Source of the DNA: Mycobacterium paragordonae
GTDB lineage: Bacteria > Actinomycetota > Actinomycetes > Mycobacteriales > Mycobacteriaceae
Direction: 5' to 3'
Assembly (NCBI RefSeq): GCF_003614435.1
Contig: NZ_CP025546.1
Coordinates: 434,001 to 498,000, forward strand
Length of the DNA: 64,000 bases
The notes under the pieces were generated by a model. The model was not told the origin of the DNA and ran no database searches. It saw only the letters and a list, made by a program, of their open reading frames with translations. Shown here in pieces: positions 1-8,366 of the stretch (positions within the stretch are counted from its first letter, which is position 1; each line of letters opens with the position of its first letter). The position numbers and the translations under genes are program-made.

Positions 1-155
1 GGCGGCCGATCCGGGAGCCGGTCTTCCACTACGGGCCGTTCGTGATGAACACCCGCGCCGAGGTGATCGAGGCACTGGAGGACTATCAAGCTGGCAAGTT
101 CCGTAGCATCCCGCCGAACGCTCTGATGCCGCACGGTGGCGGTGGCACACTCTAG
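1..155 (+). CDS. Pirin family protein, C-terminal fragment (starts outside the window)
   Basis: The frame beginning at base 3 is open from the window edge to a TAG at 153-155. It encodes about 50 residues, including EPVFHYGPFVMNTRAEV and ALEDYQAGKF. This matches the conserved end of the pirin C-terminal cupin domain, where the FHYGPFVMNT segment precedes the final helix. Pirins are bicupin proteins, some with quercetinase activity or transcription-cofactor roles. The metal-binding N-terminal half is not in the window, so activity cannot be judged. The tail after IPPNALMPHG is Gly-rich. The stop lies only 2 bp before the ATG of the TetR gene, so the two are probably cotranscribed. Confidence 0.85.
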   Translation, partial: RPIREPVFHYGPFVMNTRAEVIEALEDYQAGKFRSIPPNALMPHGGGGTL

Positions 156-157
156 TA

Positions 158-793
158 ATGCCTCAACTGGCAAGTCGGGGACCCGGGCGTCCCCCCGCCG
201 CAAAAGCTGATGACACACGAAAGCGCATCGTCAGGGCTGCACGTCAAGTGTTCAGCGAACGTGGGTATGACGGAGCGACGTTCCAGGCGATCGCCGTTCG
301 GGCCGACCTGACCCGGCCGGCGATCAACCACTACTTCCCCAGCAAGCGGATGCTGTACACCGAAGTGGCCGACCGGACCAACGAACTCGTCGTCACCGCG
401 GGTATCGAACGGGCCCGCTGTGAGTCGACGCTGGCCGGCCGGCTCGCCGCCTTCATTACCGTCGCACTAGAGGCTGACGCTCAAAACCCTTGCACCGCAG
501 CATTTTTGAGCACCGCGGTGCTGGAGTCGCAACGGCACCCGGAATTGAAGCGGGACGACAACGACGCGATATCGACAACCCGGGAGTTCCTGGTCTCGGC
601 GGTCAACGACGCCATCGCGGGCGGCGAGATCGCGTCCGACACCGACGCCGCCGTGCTGGCCGAGGCTTTGGTGATGATGTTGTGCGGGGTTGGGTTCTAT
701 GCCGGCTTCGTGGGCAGCTACTCGGAAGTGGAGAACATCCTGGGCACGCTGCAGCAGCTGATCGCGGGCAGCCTGTGGCGGGCTCAGGTCTGA
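158..793 (+). CDS. TetR family transcriptional regulator (Rv0144-like)
   Basis: This 211-residue protein has a TetR N-terminal DNA-binding domain at residues 20-67. The helix-turn-helix is seen in TFQAIAVRADLTRPAINHYF followed by the SK-R end of helix 4. The remaining 140 residues form the helical ligand-binding and dimerisation part. A short basic Pro/Gly-rich arm (RGPGRPPAAK) precedes the HTH. In M. tuberculosis the TetR gene Rv0144 lies just upstream of two SAM-dependent methyltransferases, and the same order holds here. Control of the methyltransferase array through the inverted repeat at 824-845 is therefore an inference from context. The ligand is unknown. The ATG is 2 bp after the pirin stop, with no strong ribosome-binding site, which suggests translational coupling. 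Confidence 0.93.
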   Translation: MPQLASRGPGRPPAAKADDTRKRIVRAARQVFSERGYDGATFQAIAVRADLTRPAINHYFPSKRMLYTEVADRTNELVVTAGIERARCESTLAGRLAAFITVALEADAQNPCTAAFLSTAVLESQRHPELKRDDNDAISTTREFLVSAVNDAIAGGEIASDTDAAVLAEALVMMLCGVGFYAGFVGSYSEVENILGTLQQLIAGSLWRAQV

Positions 794-823
794 CCCCGGT
801 GACCTGAGGCACAAAGCGTATAG

Positions 824-845
824 GTTGCCTAACTTATTAGGTAGC
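824..845. promoter_or_regulatory. Candidate TetR operator upstream of the methyltransferase array
   Basis: The 63-bp gap between the TetR gene and the first methyltransferase holds an imperfect dyad. CCTAA (828-832) and TTAGG (837-841) flank a 4-bp spacer, with two more matching pairs outside. TAGGTTGC (821-828) and TAGGTAGC (838-845) also form a direct repeat 17 bp apart. The size and position suit a TetR dimer site. Nothing in the sequence proves binding. Confidence 0.4.
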
Positions 846-856
846 ATGTTCGGGAC

Positions 857-2715
<1,859 letters not shown>

Positions 2716-2716
<1 letters not shown>

Positions 2717-3651
2717 TGCCGCGCACCGCGGACGACTCCTGGGACATCGCAACCAGCGTCGGCGCCACCGCGGTGATGGTCGCCCTGGCCCGGGCCGCGG
2801 AAACCGCGAGCGACGCCCCGCTGATCCGGGACGAGTTCGCTGAGCTCCTGGTCTCGACACCGGAGCTGTCGGGCGTTCGGGAGCAGGTATCCGCCTGGTG
2901 GACGCCCGAGCCGGAGGACGGACCGGACGGGGACGGCGCGTACAGCGTGGACTCCCAGCAGATGATCAACTACCAGGCCGTCCGCACCCACTTCTTCGAC
3001 GCATACTTCGCCGAGGCCGCCGCGTCCGGTATCCGACAGGTGGTGATCCTGGCAGCCGGTCTGGACTCCCGGGCTTACCGGCTGGACTGGCCGGCCGGTA
3101 CCGCGGTGTACGAGATCGACCTGCCCAAGGTGCTGGACTACAAGGCCGAGACGCTGGCCTCCCTCGGCGCCGCCCCGCGCGCCGACCGCCGGGCGGTGGC
3201 CATCGATCTGCGTCACGACTGGCCGCAAGCGTTGCGCGATGCCGGGTTCGACGCCGCCCGCCCGACGGCCTGGCTGGCCGAGGGGCTGTTGCCGTTCCTG
3301 CCGGCCGAGGCGCAGGAGTCCATGTTCGCCTCGATCGACGCGCTGAGCGGCCCGGGCAGCCGGATCGCGGTGGAGATCTTCGGAGTCGACCCGCAGCGCC
3401 GCGCTGAGGCACAGGAGCGGTGGGAGCAGTTGCGCGCCAGGCGTGCAGCGCGCGGTGAAGACACCTCTTTCGACCCGTTCGACCTGTGGTTCGACGACGA
3501 GGGACGGCCCGACCCGGGTGACTGGTTCGCCGCACACGACGGGGTGACCGAGTCGGTCAGTGCCCGCGAGGAAGCGGTCCGGCTGGGCCGGCCGCCACAC
3601 GGCGAGTCCGGGCCTTTCCAGAACGGATTCGTGGTCGCCGTCAAGTCCTGA
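2716..3651 (+). CDS. SAM-dependent methyltransferase, LCMT/TIGR00027 family (third paralogue)
   Basis: This intact 311-residue protein has the same motifs as the two genes before it: [60 protein letters not shown] and [17 protein letters not shown]. It is more divergent after residue 210, where an Arg-rich, charged segment (RWEQLRARRAARGEDTSF) replaces the paralogue sequence. It may therefore act on a different substrate. The ATG overlaps the stop of the frameshifted neighbour (TAATG). M. tuberculosis has two such genes at this locus, so a third copy suggests a lineage-specific duplication. Substrate and product are unknown. Confidence 0.92.
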
Positions 3652-3667
3652 CCGGATCTTTCCGGTC
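3650..3667 (+). terminator. Stem-loop after the methyltransferase array
   Basis: GACCGGA (3650-3656), loop TCTT, TCCGGTC (3661-3667): a perfect 7-bp stem with a tetraloop overlapping the stop codon. No T-tract follows, so this is at best a mycobacterial-type U-less terminator or a stabilising hairpin. Confidence 0.4.
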
Positions 3668-3770
3668 GCCGTCCTATTGCTGTCCGGGCCGGATGACTAG
3701 GATCGCGGTTATCACCGATGAGCGACCGCGCGCGACAGGCTGCGGGCACCTCGGGGAAGGAAGGACAACG

Positions 3771-5213
3771 ATGACCACCGATTCCCTGCCGAAGGCTGCA
3801 ACCGGGCCCGTCAACGGGCAAGCGGCCGCTCAACCGAGCGTCGCCGATACCGTTGCCCGGCTCCGCAAGACCTTCGCCACCGGGCGCACCCGCAGTTACG
3901 AGTGGCGCAAGCGTCAACTGGAGCAGTTGACGAAGCTGGTGGAGGAGAACGAACCCGCGATCGCCGCAGCGCTGGCCGAGGACCTGGACCGCAACCATGT
4001 CGAGGCGTTCATCGCCGACATCGCCACCACGGCTGGCGAGGCGAAGTTTGCGGCCAAGAAGCTCAAGAAGTGGATGCGGCGTAAGTACCTGCTGCTGGAA
4101 GCTCCCCAGTTGCCCGGCCGCGGCTGGGTGGAGTACGAGCCGTACGGCACCGTGCTGATCATCGGCGCCTGGAACTACCCGTTCTATCTGACGCTAGGTC
4201 CCGCCGTGGGCGCGCTGGCCGCGGGCAACGCCGTCATTTTGAAGCCGTCGGAGCTGGCCCCGGCGTCGTCGCACCTGATGGCCGAACTGGTGCCCAAGTA
4301 CCTGGACAAGGATGCGGTTGCGGTGATCGAGGGCGACGGCATGGTCAGCCAGGAGTTGATCGCGCAGGGCCTGGACCGGGTGATGTTCACCGGCGGCACC
4401 GAGATCGGACGCAAGGTGTACGAGGGTGCGGCACCGCATCTGACTCCGGTGACGCTGGAACTCGGCGGCAAGAGCCCGGTGGTGGTGGCGGCCGACGGTG
4501 ACGTGGACGTCGCGGCCAAGCGCATCGCCTGGTTGAAGATCCTCAACGCCGGACAGACCTGCGTCGCGCCCGACTACGTGCTGGCCGACGCCTCGATCCG
4601 GGACGAACTCGTCGACAAGATCGCCGCTTCCATCACCAAGTTCCGTTCCCAGGACAACCAGGACGGCATGCGCATCGTCAACGAGCGCCAGTTCAACAGG
4701 TTGAAAGGCTACATCTCGGAGGCTCAGGCCGACGGGACGTCGAAGGTGGCCGTCGGCGGCAAATGCGATGAGTCCAGCCTGCGGATCCAGCCAACCGTGG
4801 TCGTCGACCCCGCTCAGGACGGGCCGCTGATGCAGAACGAGATCTTCGGACCGATCCTGCCGGTGCTCACCGTGAAGGACCTGGACGAGGCGATCTCCTT
4901 CATCAACGCCCGGCCCAAGCCGTTGTCGGCCTACCTGTTCACCAAGTCGAAGGCGACCCGCGAGCGATTCATCAGAGAGGTGCCCGCGGGTGGCATGCTG
5001 ATCAACCACCTCGCCTTCCAGGTGTCGACGGCCAAGCTGCCCTTCGGCGGTGTCGGGTCCTCCGGCATGGGCGCCTACCACGGGAAGTGGGGCTTCGACG
5101 AGTTCAGCCACCGCAAGTCGGTGCTGACCAAGCCGACCCGCCCCGACTTCTCCGCCATGATCTACCCGCCCTACACCGAGCGGGCCTTCAAGTTGGCGCG
5201 CAAGCTCTTCTAG
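3771..5213 (+). CDS. NAD(P)-dependent aldehyde dehydrogenase (Rv0147-like)
   Basis: This 480-residue enzyme resembles the class 3 / fatty aldehyde dehydrogenase branch and would oxidise an aldehyde to the acid in the cytosol. It shows GAWNYPFYLTLGP, NAVILKPSE, FTGGTEIGRKV, the general base Glu230 in LELGGKSPV and the nucleophile Cys264 in NAGQTCVAPDY. The C-terminal HLAFQVSTAKLPFGGVG segment is also present. The ATG at 3771 is preferred because GGGGAAGGAAGG lies 6-18 bp upstream. An in-frame ATG at 3693 would add 26 residues of unconserved sequence. An SDR and a quinone oxidoreductase follow on the same strand, the order of M. tuberculosis Rv0147-Rv0149. The natural aldehyde is not known. Confidence 0.93.
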   Translation: MTTDSLPKAATGPVNGQAAAQPSVADTVARLRKTFATGRTRSYEWRKRQLEQLTKLVEENEPAIAAALAEDLDRNHVEAFIADIATTAGEAKFAAKKLKKWMRRKYLLLEAPQLPGRGWVEYEPYGTVLIIGAWNYPFYLTLGPAVGALAAGNAVILKPSELAPASSHLMAELVPKYLDKDAVAVIEGDGMVSQELIAQGLDRVMFTGGTEIGRKVYEGAAPHLTPVTLELGGKSPVVVAADGDVDVAAKRIAWLKILNAGQTCVAPDYVLADASIRDELVDKIAASITKFRSQDNQDGMRIVNERQFNRLKGYISEAQADGTSKVAVGGKCDESSLRIQPTVVVDPAQDGPLMQNEIFGPILPVLTVKDLDEAISFINARPKPLSAYLFTKSKATRERFIREVPAGGMLINHLAFQVSTAKLPFGGVGSSGMGAYHGKWGFDEFSHRKSVLTKPTRPDFSAMIYPPYTERAFKLARKLF

Positions 5214-5226
5214 CCCGACTTTCCCC

Positions 5227-5256
5227 GTGCCGGCACCAGGTCCCTGGTGCCGGCGC
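5227..5256 (+). terminator. Strong 14-bp stem-loop between the aldehyde dehydrogenase and SDR genes
   Basis: GTGCCGGCACCAGG (5227-5240) pairs with CCTGGTGCCGGCGC (5243-5256) with one G-U pair and a 2-base gap, so the real loop must open further. It is the most stable hairpin noticed in the window and begins 14 bp after a stop codon. No T-run follows. It may end or attenuate transcription, or protect the 3' end of the upstream message. Confidence 0.5.
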
Positions 5257-5287
5257 ACAACCCTGATAGCCAGCAGAGAGGAACCTG

Positions 5288-6148
5288 ATGCCCGGAGTGC
5301 AGGATCGCGTCGTCGTAGTGACCGGAGCCGGTGGGGGATTGGGCCGTGAGTACGCCCTCACCCTCGCCCGGGAGGGCGCCAGCGTCGTCGTCAACGACCT
5401 CGGCGGTGCCCGTGACGGCACCGGCGCCGGATCGGCGATGGCCGACCAGGTGGTCGCCGAGATCCGGGACGGCGGAGGTCGCGCGGTCGCCAACTACGAC
5501 AGCGTCGCAGAGGCCGACGGTGCCGCCAACATCATCAAGACCGCGCTCGACGAATTCGGCGCGGTACACGGTGTGGTGAGCAACGCCGGGATTCTGCGCG
5601 ACGGCACCTTCCACAAGATGACGTCCGAGAACTGGGACGCTGTCCTCAAGGTGCACCTCTACGGCGGGTACAACGTCGTCCGCGCTGCCTGGCCGCACTT
5701 CCGCGAGCAGAGCTACGGCCGGGTCGTGGTCGCCACCTCCACCAGCGGGCTGTTCGGCAACTTCGGCCAAACCAACTACGGCGCAGCCAAACTCGGTCTG
5801 GTGGGGATGATCAACACGCTGGCGCTGGAGGGGGCCAAGTACAACATCCACGCCAACGCCGTCGCCCCGATCGCGGCCACCCGGATGACCGAGGACATCA
5901 TGCCCAAGGAGGTGCTGGAGAAGCTGACGCCGGAGTTCGTCGCGCCGGTGGTGGCCTACCTGTGCACCGAGGAGAACGCCGACAACGGTTCGGTGTTCGT
6001 GGTCGGCGGCGGCAAGGTGCAGCGCGTGGCTCTGTTCGGTAACGAGGGCGCCAACTTCGACAAGCCGCCGACGGTTCAGGACGTGGCCGACCACTGGGGC
6101 GAGATCACCGATCTGTCGGCCGCCACCAAAGCTGGATTCAAACTCTAA
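5288..6148 (+). CDS. Short-chain dehydrogenase, multifunctional-enzyme type 2 / 17-beta-HSD4 type (Rv0148-like)
   Basis: This 286-residue SDR resembles the (3R)-hydroxyacyl-CoA dehydrogenase domain of peroxisomal multifunctional enzyme 2. It has the NAD-binding TGAGGGLGREYAL motif at residues 12-24, VNDLGG, the NAG motif (SNAGILRD), and the catalytic Tyr164 and Lys168 in NYGAAK. It would oxidise 3-hydroxyacyl-CoAs or a related alcohol in beta-oxidation. AGAGAGGAACC lies just upstream of ATG 5288. A quinone-oxidoreductase gene follows 5 bp after its stop. The domain stands alone here, without the hydratase or SCP2 parts of the animal enzyme, as in other mycobacterial homologues. Confidence 0.92.
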   Translation: MPGVQDRVVVVTGAGGGLGREYALTLAREGASVVVNDLGGARDGTGAGSAMADQVVAEIRDGGGRAVANYDSVAEADGAANIIKTALDEFGAVHGVVSNAGILRDGTFHKMTSENWDAVLKVHLYGGYNVVRAAWPHFREQSYGRVVVATSTSGLFGNFGQTNYGAAKLGLVGMINTLALEGAKYNIHANAVAPIAATRMTEDIMPKEVLEKLTPEFVAPVVAYLCTEENADNGSVFVVGGGKVQRVALFGNEGANFDKPPTVQDVADHWGEITDLSAATKAGFKL

Positions 6149-6153
6149 CTTTA

Positions 6154-7122
6154 ATGAAAGCCGCTGTTGTTCAAGAGCTTTCCGGGCCAGCCGGCTTAGT
6201 CTATACGGACATCGACGACGTATCCGATGGCGGTGGCAACATCGTCATCGAGGTACGCGCCGCCGGCGTGTGCTTCCCGGACCTGCTGTTGACCAAGGGC
6301 AAGTACCAACTGAAGCTGCCGCCGCCGTTCGTCCCCGGCATGGAGTGTGCCGGGGTGGTCCGGTCGGCGCCCGCCGACTCGGGTTTCCGTGTGGGCGAAC
6401 GTGTTTCGGCCTTCGGCGTACTCGGTTGCTACGCCGAACAGGTGGCCGTCCCGGCTTCTCACGTGATCCGCAGTCCCACCGAACTCGACGACGCCGAAGC
6501 GGTGTCGCTGCTGGTCAACTACAACACGATGTATTTCGCGCTGTCCCGGCGCGCGGTGATGCGCCCGGGCCAGACGGTGCTGGTGCTCGGCGCCGCCGGC
6601 GGGGTGGGCACGGCCGCGGTCCAGATCGCCAAGGCGATGGGGGCCAGCCAGGTGATCGGGGTGGTGCACCGCGAAACCGCGATGGACTACGTGGCCGCGC
6701 TCGGCGCCGACCGGGTGCTGCACCTGGCCGAGGGCTGGGTGGAGCAGGTGCACGAGTACACCAACGGCCAAGGGGTCGACATCGTGGTGGATCCCATCGG
6801 CGGCCGCACCTTCGACGACGCGATCCGGGCGCTGGCGATCGACGGCAAGTTGCTGGTGATCGGCTTCGCGGCGGGCAGCGTCCCCACCCTGACGGTCAAC
6901 CGTCTGTTGCTGCGCAACATCGGCGTCCTGGGCGTCGCGTGGGGGGAATACCTGAACAAGGTCCCCGGTTCGGCCGTGCTGTTCTCCTCGGGCCTCAACC
7001 AGCTGGTTTCGCTTGGGCTCAAACCGCCTCCGCCGCAGCGTTATCCGCTGTCGGAGGCCCGCGCCGCGCTGCAATGCCTGGACGACGGCGGGGTGCTCGG
7101 CAAAGTAGTGCTGGAGCCTTAG
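6154..7122 (+). CDS. NADPH:quinone oxidoreductase, zinc-free MDR family (Rv0149-like)
   Basis: This 322-residue medium-chain reductase is of the quinone oxidoreductase type. It has a GroES-like N-terminal domain with PPPFVPGMECAGVV and a Rossmann domain with LVLGAAGGVGTAAVQIAKAMGA near residues 145-165. VDIVVDPIGG follows. No zinc-binding cysteine cluster is seen, as expected for this subfamily. It probably reduces a quinone or an alpha,beta-unsaturated carbonyl with NADPH. The start lies 5 bp after the SDR stop, with no clear ribosome-binding site, so translation is probably coupled. It ends the aldehyde dehydrogenase, SDR and oxidoreductase set conserved with M. tuberculosis. Confidence 0.92.
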   Translation: MKAAVVQELSGPAGLVYTDIDDVSDGGGNIVIEVRAAGVCFPDLLLTKGKYQLKLPPPFVPGMECAGVVRSAPADSGFRVGERVSAFGVLGCYAEQVAVPASHVIRSPTELDDAEAVSLLVNYNTMYFALSRRAVMRPGQTVLVLGAAGGVGTAAVQIAKAMGASQVIGVVHRETAMDYVAALGADRVLHLAEGWVEQVHEYTNGQGVDIVVDPIGGRTFDDAIRALAIDGKLLVIGFAAGSVPTLTVNRLLLRNIGVLGVAWGEYLNKVPGSAVLFSSGLNQLVSLGLKPPPPQRYPLSEARAALQCLDDGGVLGKVVLEP

Positions 7123-7175
7123 GCCAAGCGTCCCTATCCTCTGTACCGGTATCTCTCGCCGGAGGAGGACAGGTC

Positions 7176-7592
7176 ATGTCAGAACAGCAGCCGGAAATGC
7201 AGATCACTCACGAGGGGGATCGCCCCGCCATGCACGGGCCGGCGCAGTTCTTCACCGGCGACGTGACCATGAAGCAGCTCTTCGAAGCGGCCGGTTCCTC
7301 CAAAGCCCATGCGGGACAACTGACTTTCGCTGCCGGGGCCCGCAGTGTCTGGCACACGCACCCGGCGGGACAGCGGCTGATCGTCGTCGACGGCACCGGC
7401 TGGGTGCAGCAATGGGGTGGCGACCGGCAGCAGATCAATCCCGGTGACGTGATCTGGACCCCGGCCGGCATCAAGCACTGGCACGGCGCCACGGCGACCA
7501 CGGCGATGACCCATATCGCCATTCAGGACGAAGTCGACGGGCGTTTCGTCGATTGGCTGGAGCAGGTGAGCGACGAGCAGTACCTGGGCTGA
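7176..7592 (+). CDS. Small single-domain cupin protein
   Basis: This 138-residue protein is a single cupin barrel. Motif 1 is visible as WHTHPAGQRLIVVDGTGWVQ, with the two metal-binding His residues. Motif 2 is PGDVIWTPAGIKHWHGA, with a third His. This form resembles cupins annotated as carboxymuconolactone-decarboxylase-associated or hydroxynitrile-lyase-like. The reaction cannot be assigned. GGAGGAGGAC lies 7 bp before ATG 7176, a strong ribosome-binding site. The gene is 53 bp downstream of the quinone reductase on the same strand and is not part of the M. tuberculosis gene order I recall. Confidence 0.85.
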   Translation: MSEQQPEMQITHEGDRPAMHGPAQFFTGDVTMKQLFEAAGSSKAHAGQLTFAAGARSVWHTHPAGQRLIVVDGTGWVQQWGGDRQQINPGDVIWTPAGIKHWHGATATTAMTHIAIQDEVDGRFVDWLEQVSDEQYLG

Positions 7593-7670
7593 GCATCATT
7601 GACGGGCAACGCTGTTCGCTCCTACACTGTCGCCACTCCGCTTCGTTCTTTAGCCAAAAGGAGCAAGGCA

Positions 7671-8050
7671 ATGGCGGCATTCACCGACGTCGAACTCGAG
7701 TATCTGTCCAGTCAGCGGCTCGGCAGGCTTGGGACGGTGACCCCAAAGGATCCCCCCAAGTCCGCCCGGTTCGGTTCACCTACAACGCCGATCTGGGCAC
7801 CGTCGATATCGGCGGGAAGGCGATGGCGGGAAGCCGCAAACTCCGCAACGTGGAGAACAATCCCCGGGTGTCGTTGGTTCTCGACGACCTCGCCAGCATC
7901 GATCCGTGGCGGCCGCGCGGCCTCGAGATTCGTGGAGAGGGCGAAGCGTTGTCTACCGACGGCGGTGCGATGATCCGCATCCATCCGCGGCGGGTGTTGA
8001 CGTGGGGCCTCGATCCGGAGTCTCCGAAGCTGCAAGCCCGCAACATGTGA
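7671..8050 (+). pseudogene. PPOX-class F420/FMN-dependent oxidoreductase, 1-bp frameshift near codon 25
   Basis: ATG 7671, after AAAAGGAGCAAGG, encodes AAFTDVELEYLSSQRLGRLGTVTPK, typical of the start of the split-barrel F420-dependent (Rv0155-independent, PPOX-type) family. Homology then moves to the next frame: GSPQVRPVRFTYNADLGTVDIGG, SRKLRNVENNPRVSLVLDD and the end at TGA 8048. The shift lies in GACCCCAAAGGA (7739-7750), and one missing base restores VTPKGSPQVRPV. The repaired protein is 126 residues, a normal family length. C4 and A3 runs at the site make either a slipped-strand mutation or a sequencing error plausible. The substrate is unknown. Family members bind F420, FMN or haem. Confidence 0.8.
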
Positions 8051-8066
8051 TCGGCTCGCTGACAAC

Positions 8067-8360
8067 ATGATTCGGGCCGTGTGGAATGGCGCGGTACTGG
8101 CCGAGGCGCCCCGTACCGTCCGGGTGGAGGGCAACCATTACTTCCCGCCGGAGTCGTTGCGGCGCGAGTACTTCACCGAGAGCAAGACCTCGTCCCTGTG
8201 CCCCTGGAAGGGAGTGGCGCACTACTACGACGTGAGCGTCGACGGACAGGTCAACGCCGACGCGGGTTGGTACTACCCGAAGCCCAGTCCCCTGGCGCGC
8301 AAGATCAAGAATCATGTCGCGTTCTGGCGCGGCGTCACGATTGAAGGTGAGCAGGAATAG
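8067..8360 (+). CDS. DUF427 domain protein
   Basis: This 97-residue protein is a single DUF427 domain. Recognisable parts are MIRAVWNGAVLAEAPRTVRVEGNHYFPPESL, the CPWKG box with a conserved Cys-Pro-Trp-Lys, and WYYPKPSP. DUF427 proteins are small beta-rich proteins of unproven function, common in actinobacteria. The gene starts 16 bp after the frameshifted oxidoreductase and is convergent with the first PE gene, whose stop is 6 bp away. A second, two-domain DUF427 protein lies at 33666-34352. Confidence 0.88.
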   Translation: MIRAVWNGAVLAEAPRTVRVEGNHYFPPESLRREYFTESKTSSLCPWKGVAHYYDVSVDGQVNADAGWYYPKPSPLARKIKNHVAFWRGVTIEGEQE

Positions 8361-8366
8361 GCGGGG

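Noticed and set aside
3693..3770. Upstream ATG extension of the aldehyde dehydrogenase
   Set aside because: Sequence before 3771 is unconserved and the good ribosome-binding site precedes 3771.
6270..7592. Long plus-strand frame covering the quinone reductase and running into the cupin gene
   Set aside because: The upstream part is an out-of-frame shadow of the MDR gene. Only the part from 7176 is real.
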